Source of the DNA: Sphingosinicella sp942492965 | GTDB lineage: Bacteria; Pseudomonadota; Alphaproteobacteria; Sphingomonadales; Sphingomonadaceae | Direction: 5' to 3' | DNA length: 64,000 nucleotides | NCBI GenBank assembly: GCA_942492965.1 | Contig: OW818656.1 | Coordinates: 2,294,001 to 2,358,000 of the forward strand | In this document: positions 44,463-52,990 of the stretch, one piece after another | How the letters are laid out: the number at the start of each line of letters is the position of its first letter | Position numbering within the stretch: position 1 is the stretch's first letter | Notes under the pieces: generated by a model | What the model saw: only the letters and a program-made list of their open reading frames with translations | What the model was told of the DNA's origin: nothing | Database searches by the model: none | Made by a program: the position numbers and the translations under genes

Positions 44463-45527
44463 TCACCGCGTCCGGCGGCGCATTTTCCACAAGAAAAAGC
44501 CGAGCAAGGTCATGGTCAGCAGCCAAACGCCCGTCGCAGCAACGGCGAGCCGCCCCGGCAGCCCCGCGACCTCTCCCGTATGAAATGGAAACAAACCATC
44601 GAGAAATGCTCTAGCGGGCACGGCGTCGGAAGCTGGCAGGTCCGCCAAGACTTGCCCGTTGTTGGCGCTCACGAACACGGCGGTTCGGCCATAGGCGCGC
44701 CGTGTTTCGCCATCCGTGCGCAGCCTGACGCGCCAGACTGCAGAGTCGGCAGTCGGGAAGCTGATATCGGCGAGGCGAGCATCAGGGTGGAGCGCCATTG
44801 CAGCCTCGACCACTTTGCCGAAGCCTGGCGGCGATGTGGTTGCCCATCGCTCGGTGGGCGGGGTGATCGACGCGGGGGCGAGCCATCGCTCTGCACTGTC
44901 CTGAAATACCAGCAGCACGCCTGCCGACGAAAGGGCAAGTGCAGGCAGCGCGCCCCAAAAACCGACAGCACGGTGCCAGCCATAGGCTTTGGGAACGCCG
45001 TGCATGGCTTTGGGTGGCGGCCTCAGGGTGTGCAGCCTCTTCCGTCCCGGCCATGCCATAAAAAGCGCGATCACGATGTTGCCTGCCAACAGAAGGCCGC
45101 TGATGCCGACAATCCAGCTTCCGGCGTCCCCGGCCAGCAGGTTGTGGTGAAAGCCGACGACCGCGTCGAACACTCCGCTTTCTCCGGGTGTCAGTGTTCG
45201 CAGGACATTGCCGACGCCGTCGATGCGGATAGTACGCGCCGCTTCTCCTTGGGAAGTCTCCACATAGACATCGTATCGGTCGCTTGCGCCGCCGCTTGTC
45301 CACACCGATTCGATGGCGAGGCCGGAGCCGGACGGTACCAGTTCGTTCAGCCGCGCCTCGATAGCTGCCGAATCGGTCGGGCGGTGCGGGGCGCGGATCA
45401 GCGCGTCCTCGAACTCCCAGTGGAACACGATCAGAACGCCGGAGGCCGCCTGCAGCGCCCAGAACAGCATCGCTGAAAGGCTGAGCCAGCGATGAAGCCT
45501 GAGAAGGCCTGACCGTGCGGTGCCCAA
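44463..45527 (-). CDS. PepSY-associated transmembrane protein
   Basis: 354 residues with four membrane helices: LRLHRWLSLSAMLFWALQA near the start, one near 135-155, GFWGALPALALSSAGVLLVF near 190-215 and one near the C-terminus ending WKMRRRTR. Two periplasmic PepSY-like regions lie between them. The His residues in LHRW, FHHN and WHRAVGF are typical of the family, whose members include iron-siderophore reductases. It may work with TonB-dependent receptors in iron release. The start is divergent from the P1 peptidase at 45709, with overlapping upstream sequence. Confidence 0.85.
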   Translation of the reverse strand: MGTARSGLLRLHRWLSLSAMLFWALQAASGVLIVFHWEFEDALIRAPHRPTDSAAIEARLNELVPSGSGLAIESVWTSGGASDRYDVYVETSQGEAARTIRIDGVGNVLRTLTPGESGVFDAVVGFHHNLLAGDAGSWIVGISGLLLAGNIVIALFMAWPGRKRLHTLRPPPKAMHGVPKAYGWHRAVGFWGALPALALSSAGVLLVFQDSAERWLAPASITPPTERWATTSPPGFGKVVEAAMALHPDARLADISFPTADSAVWRVRLRTDGETRRAYGRTAVFVSANNGQVLADLPASDAVPARAFLDGLFPFHTGEVAGLPGRLAVAATGVWLLTMTLLGFFLWKMRRRTR

Positions 45528-45708
45528 GATGCTTTCTCCTTCCCAAAGACGTCAACACCTGACGATAGGTGCATCTGGGCGTGAGCCTGTGAAGCTGACA
45601 GGCGTGTCCGCAGTGGTGCGCTCCGCGCAACGCCGGCCTTTGCATTTGCATCTCGTTTTCGTAGCCGTGATCGTAATTCTAAGATCAAGGTGCCGGGATG
45701 GAGATCAC

Positions 45709-47112
45709 ATGAAGCGAGCAGGGACATACCGAATGCTGGGTGCGGCGATGGCCGCTGTGGTCGCTATGCTGCCGCTGTCGCCGCTTTTCGCGCAGTCCGG
45801 GGAGCAGGACGCGCTGAAGCTTACGCTCAACGACGGCTACGATACGCCCGACGCGCTACGCTTCGATTGGCCTGCCTTCAAGATCGGAACGGGCCAGTAC
45901 GAGGCCGGCCCGACGGGGCTCACGGTTTTCCGGTTCAATCGAAAGATGCTGGCGGCGGTCGATGTGCGCGGCGGCGGGCCGGGCACGGTAAACACGGAGT
46001 ATCTGGGGATTGGTTACCCGTTCCCTGAATTGGACTCGGTCGTACTCTCGGGCGGTTCCTGGTACGGTCTGGAAGCCGTGACGGCGGTGAATACGGCGCT
46101 CAAGGACGAAGGCTATCGCGGCGGCAACTGGGACAATGTCGGCCTCACGGTGGGATCGATCATCTATGATTTCGGCGGACGCCGCCTCAATGAAATCTAC
46201 CCCGACAAGCGCCTTGCGCAGGCAGCGCTGAAGGCGGCTGTGCCGGGCGTGTTCCCGCGCGGAGCTTACGGCGCGGGTCGCTCTGCGATCAGCGGCAGCA
46301 TTTTCGGATGCAACGCTCATTCGGGGCAGGGCGGTGCATTTCGGCAGGTCGGCGATCTGAAGATCGCGGCGTTTACGGTTGTGAACGCCCTCGGCGTCGT
46401 GACGGACCGTGAGGGACGAACTGCGGCCTGCTATCCTGACAAGACATGGCCCGCCGGGTTCAAGACTAACGACATTCTTACCGGAACGCCGAACAGCGGT
46501 AAGCCGGGCTGGACGGGTGCGGCTCCTTCCGCCGAGAAGAAGAACACCACGATCAGCCTGATCGTGGTGAACCAGAAGATGGAGCCGTGGGAACTGAAAC
46601 GGCTTGCGATTCAGGTGCACACGTCGATGGCGCGCGGTCTACAGCCCTTTCAAACCGAATTTGACGGCGATGTGCTCTATGCCGTCTCCACGGCCGAATA
46701 CGAGCCCGCCGACGACAAGCGTCTGATCCTGCTCGATATCGGCACGATCACGTCCGAAGTGATGTGGGATGCGATCCTCAGCGCCGTACCGCCGCAGCCG
46801 CAGGCGACGTTCGATCCGCCGCCACGCCGTGCGGTGGATGTCGCTGCGCTTCGCAAACTTGCGGGCCGATATCGGTTCAGCGCTCTCGCCGAACTCGACC
46901 TCAAGGTAGAGGACGGGCGCCTGCTTGGTCAGGCTGTGGGCGAACGCAAAGTGTTCGGCATTCCGAAAGAGGGTGCCGTAGAGGTGATTCCAAGCGAAAC
47001 CGGCGACTACGTGGTGCCGGGCCGATATCCGACGGTGCTGCGTTTCGATAGTCGCGGCGGTTTGACGATAAATCCCGGACGCTGGCAGCAGCACGGCCAG
47101 AAACGCCGATAA
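45709..47112 (+). CDS. Exported P1/DmpA (NylC-like) Ntn hydrolase with extra C-terminal domain
   Basis: Family S58 peptidase of 467 residues, made as one chain that self-cleaves. Family blocks: VDVRGGGPGT, VVLSGGSWYGLEA, GAYGAGRSAISG and AAFTVVNALGVV. The self-cleavage site should be N279|T280 in KKNTTISLIVVN, with T280 as N-terminal nucleophile. A signal peptide (MKRAGTYRMLGAAMAAVV, then AMLPLSPLFAQ) sends it to the periplasm. After the usual domain, ~100 C-terminal residues resemble DUF3471 (LRKLAGRYRFSALAELDL), unusual for this family. Relatives are L-aminopeptidase/D-esterases and nylon-oligomer hydrolase NylC. The start at 45709 is preferred; a frame to 45520 lacks a signal. Confidence 0.85.
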   Translation: MKRAGTYRMLGAAMAAVVAMLPLSPLFAQSGEQDALKLTLNDGYDTPDALRFDWPAFKIGTGQYEAGPTGLTVFRFNRKMLAAVDVRGGGPGTVNTEYLGIGYPFPELDSVVLSGGSWYGLEAVTAVNTALKDEGYRGGNWDNVGLTVGSIIYDFGGRRLNEIYPDKRLAQAALKAAVPGVFPRGAYGAGRSAISGSIFGCNAHSGQGGAFRQVGDLKIAAFTVVNALGVVTDREGRTAACYPDKTWPAGFKTNDILTGTPNSGKPGWTGAAPSAEKKNTTISLIVVNQKMEPWELKRLAIQVHTSMARGLQPFQTEFDGDVLYAVSTAEYEPADDKRLILLDIGTITSEVMWDAILSAVPPQPQATFDPPPRRAVDVAALRKLAGRYRFSALAELDLKVEDGRLLGQAVGERKVFGIPKEGAVEVIPSETGDYVVPGRYPTVLRFDSRGGLTINPGRWQQHGQKRR

Positions 47113-47132
47113 ACCCAAGGAGACAATTCGGT

Positions 47133-48305
47133 ATGCCTGACCAGTTTGACTGGACGGACCCGCTCGCCCTCGATTCAGAGTTGACGGATGAGGAGCGTCT
47201 GATCCGCGATACCGCCCGGAGCTACGCGCAGGGCGAGCTCTTGCCGCGCATCGTCGATGCCAACCGTGACGGTGTGTTCGACCGTGCGATCCTGCGCGAG
47301 ATGGGTGCGCTCGGCCTGCTCGGTGCTACGATCCCTGAGGCGGATGGCGGCGTGGGGGCTAGTCATGTCGCCTATGGGCTGATCGCGCGTGAGGTCGAAG
47401 CTGTGGATTCCGGCTATCGGTCCGCGATGAGCGTGCAGTCGAGTCTCGTGATCCATCCGATTCACGCCTACGGTTCGGACGCGCAGCGTACACGCTGGCT
47501 ACCAGGGTTGATCTCCGGTGACCTCGTCGGCTGCTTCGGGCTGACCGAACCGGGCTCGGGGTCCGATCCGGGAAGCCTTGCGACGCGCGCCGAGCGTATT
47601 CCGGGCGGATACCGGCTGACCGGCACCAAGATGTGGATCACGAATGCGCCGATTGCGGATGTGATGGTGGTCTGGGCAAAGCTTGACGGCGTGATCCGCG
47701 GTTTTGTTCTCGAACGCGGTGCTGAGGGACTGTCGACACCCGAAATCAAAGACAAGCTGGCGCTGCGCGCCTCCATCACCGGCGAGATCGTGATGGATGA
47801 CGTTTTCGTGACCGAAGAGAACCTGCTGCCGAACGTGCAAGGCCTCAAGGGTCCGTTTGGATGCCTTAACAAGGCGCGCTACGGTATCGGCTGGGGGGCG
47901 CTTGGTGCCGCTGCGGCGTGCTGGCAGGCGGCGCGGACTTACGCGCTTGAGCGCCACCAGTTCGGCCGCCCGCTCGCAGCGAACCAGCTTGTGCAGCGCA
48001 AGCTCGTGGAAATGCAGGTGGAAATCGCAATCGGGCTGCAGGCCTGTCTCAAGGTCGGACGGCTGCTCGATGCCGGCGCGTGCCCGCCGGAAGCGATCTC
48101 GATCATCAAGCGCAACGGCTGCGGCAAGGCGCTCGAGATCGCGCGTGCGGCGCGTGACGTGCATGGTGGCAACGGCATTTCCGGTGCGTTTCACGTCATG
48201 CGCCACATGTGCAACCTTGAAGCGGTCAACACGTATGAAGGCACGCACGACGTTCACACGCTGATACTGGGGCGCGCGCAGACCGGCATCGCGGCTTTCG
48301 CCTGA
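47133..48305 (+). CDS. gcdH: Glutaryl-CoA dehydrogenase-type acyl-CoA dehydrogenase
   Basis: Acyl-CoA dehydrogenase of 390 residues with the GcdH-specific features CFGLTEPGSGSDPGSLAT and RSAMSVQSSLVIHPI. The catalytic base E369 is in NTYEGTHDVHTLILGRAQTG. It oxidises and decarboxylates glutaryl-CoA to crotonyl-CoA in the lysine/5-aminovalerate route, in the cytoplasm. The start follows AAGGAG. It lies 20 bases after the P1 peptidase and 125 before a TBDR. GabT/GabD- and SpuC-like genes lie 3-8 kb away, supporting a glutarate-forming pathway in the same neighbourhood. Confidence 0.93.
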   Translation: MPDQFDWTDPLALDSELTDEERLIRDTARSYAQGELLPRIVDANRDGVFDRAILREMGALGLLGATIPEADGGVGASHVAYGLIAREVEAVDSGYRSAMSVQSSLVIHPIHAYGSDAQRTRWLPGLISGDLVGCFGLTEPGSGSDPGSLATRAERIPGGYRLTGTKMWITNAPIADVMVVWAKLDGVIRGFVLERGAEGLSTPEIKDKLALRASITGEIVMDDVFVTEENLLPNVQGLKGPFGCLNKARYGIGWGALGAAAACWQAARTYALERHQFGRPLAANQLVQRKLVEMQVEIAIGLQACLKVGRLLDAGACPPEAISIIKRNGCGKALEIARAARDVHGGNGISGAFHVMRHMCNLEAVNTYEGTHDVHTLILGRAQTGIAAFA

Positions 48306-48430
48306 TGGTTCCGTGTCGCACATGGTGGTGCCTTCATTGCACCGCATGTCGCGATTTTCGCATCTGCCGTGAAAGCGGCGCTTCCATAGCCTTTTTAGTC
48401 AATAACGAAGCTGTAAAAGAGGGGGTAGCA

Positions 48431-50560
48431 ATGGTTTCCAGAACAACATTCGTCGCAGGGGTCTCCGCATTCGCGATGCTCGCCGCGACAACGGCCTACG
48501 CACAGGAAACGGACACCACGCTCGATGCGGGTCAAGTCATCGTTGTCACGGCCCAGAAGCGCGAGCAGCGCCTCATCGATGTTCCGATGGCGATTTCGGT
48601 GCTCGGTGGCGAGGATCTCGAACAGCGCGGCATCGACAATGTGCAGGACCTGTCGTTCGCGGTTCCCGGCCTCACCATGCGTGAGGACGGCCCCGGCAGC
48701 TACACGATCTTCCTGCGCGGCCTCGCCAACCAGTCAGGCTCCGGCGCGCTCGTCAGCATGTACCTCGACGAAGCGCCGCTTTCGCTTTCGGGTTACGATC
48801 AGCTGAGCCCGGTTCCGCTCGATTTCGCGCGCGTCGAGGTGCTGAAGGGGCCGCAGGGCACGCTCTATGGTCAGGGGTCGGCGGGCGGTACGATCCGCTT
48901 TGTGACCAACGACCCGAACACCAGCCAGTTCGAAGGCAAGGTCGAGGGCGAAGTTTACAATGTAGCCGGCGGCGAGGTGGGTACGAAGCTGAGCGGCGTG
49001 CTAAATATCCCCCTGGTGCAGGATCAGCTCGCGCTGCGTATAGCGGGCGCCTATGAGCAGGGCGGCGGCTGGATCGACCAGCCCGAGGCCGGGATCAAGG
49101 ATGGCAACGGCACCGAGCTTATCAATGTGCGCGCCAAGCTGCTGTGGACGCCAGGTGACAACTTCCGCGCCGAAGGCATGGTGCAGATCCACCGCGCCGA
49201 CACCAAGCTCGGCACGGGCTTCGAGGAGCCGGACCGCACGGTCGACATCGGCCCGGATCGCAGCAAGGTGATGATCCCCAAGGAGTTCGACTTCGATCTC
49301 TACAATCTCGAACTCCGCTACGACATGGGCTTCGCGGAACTCGTGAGCGCCACGACCTATGTCGAGCACAAGCACCAGTACCCGTTCACCTACATCCCGC
49401 GGCCGGGCAACTATTCGTACAACATCGTCGAGGGCAATGACGACCGCTGGGTGGACGCCGATCAATTCAGCCAGGAACTCCGCCTCACGTCTTCAGGCGG
49501 CCCATTCGAATGGACGCTGGGCGCCTTCTACAGCGAAGGCGACAGGTCTCTGCTTTCCCTGTACGAATATCTCTACGCGCCCGATGCCGACATTTCGGAG
49601 GGCGGGGGCTTCCTCATCGGCGATCAATATTATCTCTCGAAATCCAGTTCAGAGTCCTACTCGCTGTTCGCCGATGCGTCCTACAAGCTGATGGATCGCC
49701 TGACCGTCGGCGCCGGCATCCGCTACTTCAAGGACAAGCAGACGAGCCTGATCGAGTACGCGCCGGGAACCGGTGTCGAGCAGTCGGCGAAGTTCGATTC
49801 CGTCGATCCGCGCCTCTACATCTCGTACCAGTATTCGGATAACGGCAGCATTTACGCGAATGTTGCCAAGGGCTTCCGTTCTGGCGGTTTCAACTCAGCG
49901 CCGTTCGCAGCCTACAAGCCCGAGAAGATCTACACGTACGAGATCGGCACGAAGGGCATGACGTCGGATGGCACGTTCAGCTACGACATCGCCGCGTTCT
50001 TTACGCAGTACAAGGACATGGTGCGCCGTCGCCTTGTGAACGTGAACGGCGCTTTCCTCTCGGAATCGAGCAATATCGGCAAGGTCGAGGTGAAGGGCAT
50101 CGAAGTGGGCGCGGCTGTGCGTCCGACAACCGGCCTCACGTTCACGGCAAGCGCGGCATATCTCGACAGCGAGATCGTTGCGACGGATGCCGCCGATACG
50201 GTCAATATTCCGGGCGATCGCACCGACTACACGCCGAAGTTCAGCATCACGCTCGGCGCGAACTACGAATTCGACTGGACGGCGAACGTGCCCGGCTTCG
50301 TGCGCGTGGACTACAGCTACCGCGACAAGGTGACGTATATCGACCGGTCGAGCTTCCTGCCGTCGGTGCTGCCGCAGGCCTCCGATGACATCGGGCTCCT
50401 GAATGCCCGCATCGGCGCGACATTCGGCGCGGTCGGTGTCGAACTTTATGGCCAGAACCTCGGCAACGTGAACAAGGCCATCGACCCTTATCAGGGCTGG
50501 GCGAACTCGAACCGCACGCGGCCGCGGGTGATCGGCATCAAGGGCTCGGTCAGCTTCTGA
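48431..50560 (+). CDS. TonB-dependent outer-membrane receptor
   Basis: TBDR of 709 residues. The start at 48431 (MVSRTTFVAGVSAF) follows AGAGGGGGTAGCA; a frame to 48305 runs back to the gcdH stop and lacks a signal. Signal cleavage near AYAQE; the TonB-box area QVIVVTAQKREQRLIDVP and plug KGPQGTLYGQGSAGGTIRF follow, and the end is GIKGSVSF. It is closer to the receptor at 157 than to the ~930-residue pair. Gene order gcdH, TBDR, LysR, then gabT/gabD suggests import of a diamine, lysine or an N-acyl derivative (inference). A terminator follows at 50568. Confidence 0.93.
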   Translation: MVSRTTFVAGVSAFAMLAATTAYAQETDTTLDAGQVIVVTAQKREQRLIDVPMAISVLGGEDLEQRGIDNVQDLSFAVPGLTMREDGPGSYTIFLRGLANQSGSGALVSMYLDEAPLSLSGYDQLSPVPLDFARVEVLKGPQGTLYGQGSAGGTIRFVTNDPNTSQFEGKVEGEVYNVAGGEVGTKLSGVLNIPLVQDQLALRIAGAYEQGGGWIDQPEAGIKDGNGTELINVRAKLLWTPGDNFRAEGMVQIHRADTKLGTGFEEPDRTVDIGPDRSKVMIPKEFDFDLYNLELRYDMGFAELVSATTYVEHKHQYPFTYIPRPGNYSYNIVEGNDDRWVDADQFSQELRLTSSGGPFEWTLGAFYSEGDRSLLSLYEYLYAPDADISEGGGFLIGDQYYLSKSSSESYSLFADASYKLMDRLTVGAGIRYFKDKQTSLIEYAPGTGVEQSAKFDSVDPRLYISYQYSDNGSIYANVAKGFRSGGFNSAPFAAYKPEKIYTYEIGTKGMTSDGTFSYDIAAFFTQYKDMVRRRLVNVNGAFLSESSNIGKVEVKGIEVGAAVRPTTGLTFTASAAYLDSEIVATDAADTVNIPGDRTDYTPKFSITLGANYEFDWTANVPGFVRVDYSYRDKVTYIDRSSFLPSVLPQASDDIGLLNARIGATFGAVGVELYGQNLGNVNKAIDPYQGWANSNRTRPRVIGIKGSVSF

Positions 50561-50567
50561 GCGAGAT

Positions 50568-50598
50568 GGGCGGCGCCTTAACCGGCGCCGCCCTTATT
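50568..50598 (+). terminator. Rho-independent terminator after TBDR
   Basis: GGGCGGCGCC (50568-50577) pairs with GGCGCCGCCC (50584-50593), loop TTAACC, then TTATT. A perfect 10-bp GC stem 8 bases after the receptor stop. Confidence 0.8.
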
Positions 50599-50679
50599 CC
50601 AGGTATTCAAATGCTTAAATCACCGGTTCTTGACCCGAACCGGCCGGGGTGGGAAGCTCGGCCCGGTCGGGAGGACTAT

Positions 50680-51648
50680 GTGCTGGAGCGTAAGGTCAAG
50701 GGCGTCAATCCGCCGTCGCGCAAGTCGCTGCCGCCGTTTGAAGCCCTGCGCGCGTTCGATGCGGTTGCCCGCCTGAAGGGCGTGCGGCGCGCCGCGCAGA
50801 GCCTCGGCCGCGATCACGCCGTCATCAGCCGCCACCTGCGAACGCTCGAAACCTGGACGGGTACGACGCTCATCGAGCGTACGTCCGCCGGGGTGGTGCT
50901 CACGGAAGCCGGTATCCGTTATCACGAGCAGGTTGCGATGGCGCTCGATCTGCTGGCTGATGCCACGATGGAGCTGATCCGGCGGGGGAGCGAGCACCGC
51001 TTGCATATCTGGTGTATGCCGGGGTTCGCGCTGCACTGGATGTCGCGCCGCGTCGGGGCGTTCGAGCGGCTTGATCCGACGGTGCAGATCGAAATTCGCC
51101 CCACGGATCGCAGCCCTGATTTCGGATCGCACGAGACGGATATCGATATCCGCTTCGTGCCGACCTACGGCTCGCCCTTCGTGCTCGGCCCGAAGCTGCA
51201 TCATATCGAGCTGGCGAGGGTGCCCATCGTCGCCGTGGCGAGCCCGGAGTATCTTGCTGCGTCGGCGCCCATCGAAAAGCCGGGTGATCTGCTGCGGCAC
51301 AGGCTGCTTCACGAGGACAATTTCGATTCCTGGGTGAACTGGCTTTCCGCGCACGGCATCTATGACGATATCGACCTGACCGGCCCGAAGCTGTGGCAGG
51401 GACACCTTACGCTCGACGCCGCATTGCACGGGCGGGGCGTTGCGCTTGCGAACCATCTCGTCGCTGCCGACGATCTGGCGAGCGGCCGCCTTGTCGAAAT
51501 CGGGAAGGGGCTGGAGAGCTTCCAGCCCTATAGCGATGGCATTTACCTGTTCATCGCGCGCGGCGACCGCTGGGACGCACCGCTCATCCGCCGCTATCGC
51601 CGCTGGTTGAAAGACGCGATCGCGAAGTCTCTCTCCGGCAAGGCCTGA
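50680..51648 (+). CDS. LysR-family regulator, GcvA-like
   Basis: LTTR of about 322 residues. The N-terminal helix-turn-helix is LPPFEALRAFDAVARLKGVR followed by RAAQSLGRDHAVISRHLRTL; the effector domain shows HRLHIWCMPGFALHW. The start is read as GTG 50680 (GGGAGG five bases upstream); upstream in-frame ATGs at 50566 and 50611 are weaker, the first lying inside the terminator. It lies between the gcdH/TBDR genes and the gabT operon. Pseudomonas GcdR, the glutarate-responsive LysR next to gcdH, has a similar setting; control of gcdH, the TBDR or gabTD here is inferred. Confidence 0.88.
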   Translation: MLERKVKGVNPPSRKSLPPFEALRAFDAVARLKGVRRAAQSLGRDHAVISRHLRTLETWTGTTLIERTSAGVVLTEAGIRYHEQVAMALDLLADATMELIRRGSEHRLHIWCMPGFALHWMSRRVGAFERLDPTVQIEIRPTDRSPDFGSHETDIDIRFVPTYGSPFVLGPKLHHIELARVPIVAVASPEYLAASAPIEKPGDLLRHRLLHEDNFDSWVNWLSAHGIYDDIDLTGPKLWQGHLTLDAALHGRGVALANHLVAADDLASGRLVEIGKGLESFQPYSDGIYLFIARGDRWDAPLIRRYRRWLKDAIAKSLSGKA

Positions 51649-51663
51649 GAGCCCTCAGCGCCC

Positions 51664-52977
51664 TCAGCTTGCGGCGGCAAGCCGAGGGGTGAGGACATCG
51701 AGCGCGGCGAGCGACCGTTCCAGGATCGTCAGCCCCTCTTCAAGCTGCGCGTCGGGAATCGTCAGCGGCATCAGGAAGCGGATGACATTGCCTTTGGTGC
51801 CGCAGGAAATCAGGATCAGACCCTGCTTCTGCGCCTCGGCGATGAGCGCACGGGTGAGCGCCGCGTCGGCCGCGTGCGGGGCTTCGGCGGAACAAAGCTC
51901 CATCGCGACCATCGCGCCCAGACGGCGAATGTCGCCGATCACGCCCTTGCGTGCGCGCGCGCGAATATCGGTGAGCCGTGCCTCGATCGTTTGGCCGATC
52001 GCCTCGGCGCGTGCGCAGAGGCCTTCGCGTTCGATGACGTCCAGCACGGCGAGCGCTGCCGCGCAGGCGACCGGCGAACCCGCGTAAGTGCCGCCGAGAC
52101 CGCCAATCGGGGAGGCGTCCATCAGATCGGCACGGCCGGTGACGGCGGCGAGCGGATAGCCGCCGGCGATGCCCTTCGCCATCGTGATGATGTCGGCCTC
52201 GATGCCCGCGCGTGCGTGGGCGAAATACGCGCCTGTCCGTCCGAAACCGGTCTGGATTTCATCGATGATCAGCAGGATGCCATGATCGTCGCAAAGCTTG
52301 CGCAGCGCCTGCAGAAGCTCGACAGAGGCGATGTTGAAGCCGCCTTCGCCCTGCACGGGTTCGATGATGATCGCTGCCACGCGCGCGGGATCGACGTCTT
52401 CGTGGAAGATGTCGTGGATGCTGGCGATGCTGTCTTCAACGGTGATGCCTGCGGCTTCATCCGGGAAGCGCGCGTGGAAGACCTCGGCGGGGAAGGGGCC
52501 GAACCCGGCCTTGTAAGGCGTCACCTTGCCGGTCAGCGCCATCGTCATCATCGTGCGGCCGTGGAAGCCCGCCGCGAAGGCGATCACCGCGCTGCGGCCC
52601 GTCGCGACGCGCGCGACCTTCACGGCGTTCTCAACGGCCTCGGCGCCCGTTGAGACAAGGATCGTCTTGCGCGGGCTGCTGCCGGGCACGAGCGCGTTCA
52701 GGCGCTGCGCGAGCTCGACATACTGCGGGTACATGGCGACGTTGAAGCTCGTGTGCGTGAAGCGATCGAGCTGCGCAATCACGGCGGCTTTCACGTCGGG
52801 GTGATTGTGGCCTGTGTTGCAGACGGCGATGCCGGCGGCGAAATCGATGTAGCGGCGCCCTTCAAGATCCCAGATCTCGGCATTCTGCGCGCGGTCGCAA
52901 ACGATGCTGGTGACGTGGGAGACGCCGCGCGCCACGGCTTCGGCACGCGCTTCGAGCACTTCATTGCTGGTCTTCAT
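51664..52977 (-). CDS. gabT: 4-aminobutyrate (or 5-aminovalerate) aminotransferase
   Basis: Class III PLP aminotransferase of 437 residues. D239 (IIDEIQTGFGRTGAYF) and the Schiff-base lysine K268 (ITMAKGIAGGYPLAA) are in place. It moves the omega-amino group of GABA, or of 5-aminovalerate (DavT role), to 2-oxoglutarate. The start at 52977 (MKTSNEVLEAR) follows AGGAGAGCGAT; a frame to 53109 runs into gabD. It follows the gabD gene by 13 bases on the same strand. GABA and aminovalerate enzymes share this family, and neighbouring gcdH makes the C5 option credible. Confidence 0.9.
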   Translation of the reverse strand: MKTSNEVLEARAEAVARGVSHVTSIVCDRAQNAEIWDLEGRRYIDFAAGIAVCNTGHNHPDVKAAVIAQLDRFTHTSFNVAMYPQYVELAQRLNALVPGSSPRKTILVSTGAEAVENAVKVARVATGRSAVIAFAAGFHGRTMMTMALTGKVTPYKAGFGPFPAEVFHARFPDEAAGITVEDSIASIHDIFHEDVDPARVAAIIIEPVQGEGGFNIASVELLQALRKLCDDHGILLIIDEIQTGFGRTGAYFAHARAGIEADIITMAKGIAGGYPLAAVTGRADLMDASPIGGLGGTYAGSPVACAAALAVLDVIEREGLCARAEAIGQTIEARLTDIRARARKGVIGDIRRLGAMVAMELCSAEAPHAADAALTRALIAEAQKQGLILISCGTKGNVIRFLMPLTIPDAQLEEGLTILERSLAALDVLTPRLAAAS

Positions 52978-52990
52978 ATCGCTCTCCTGT

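Noticed and set aside
50566..50679. Upstream ATG start for the LysR gene
   Set aside because: It lies inside the perfect terminator hairpin of the TBDR; GTG 50680 has a proper ribosome-binding site.
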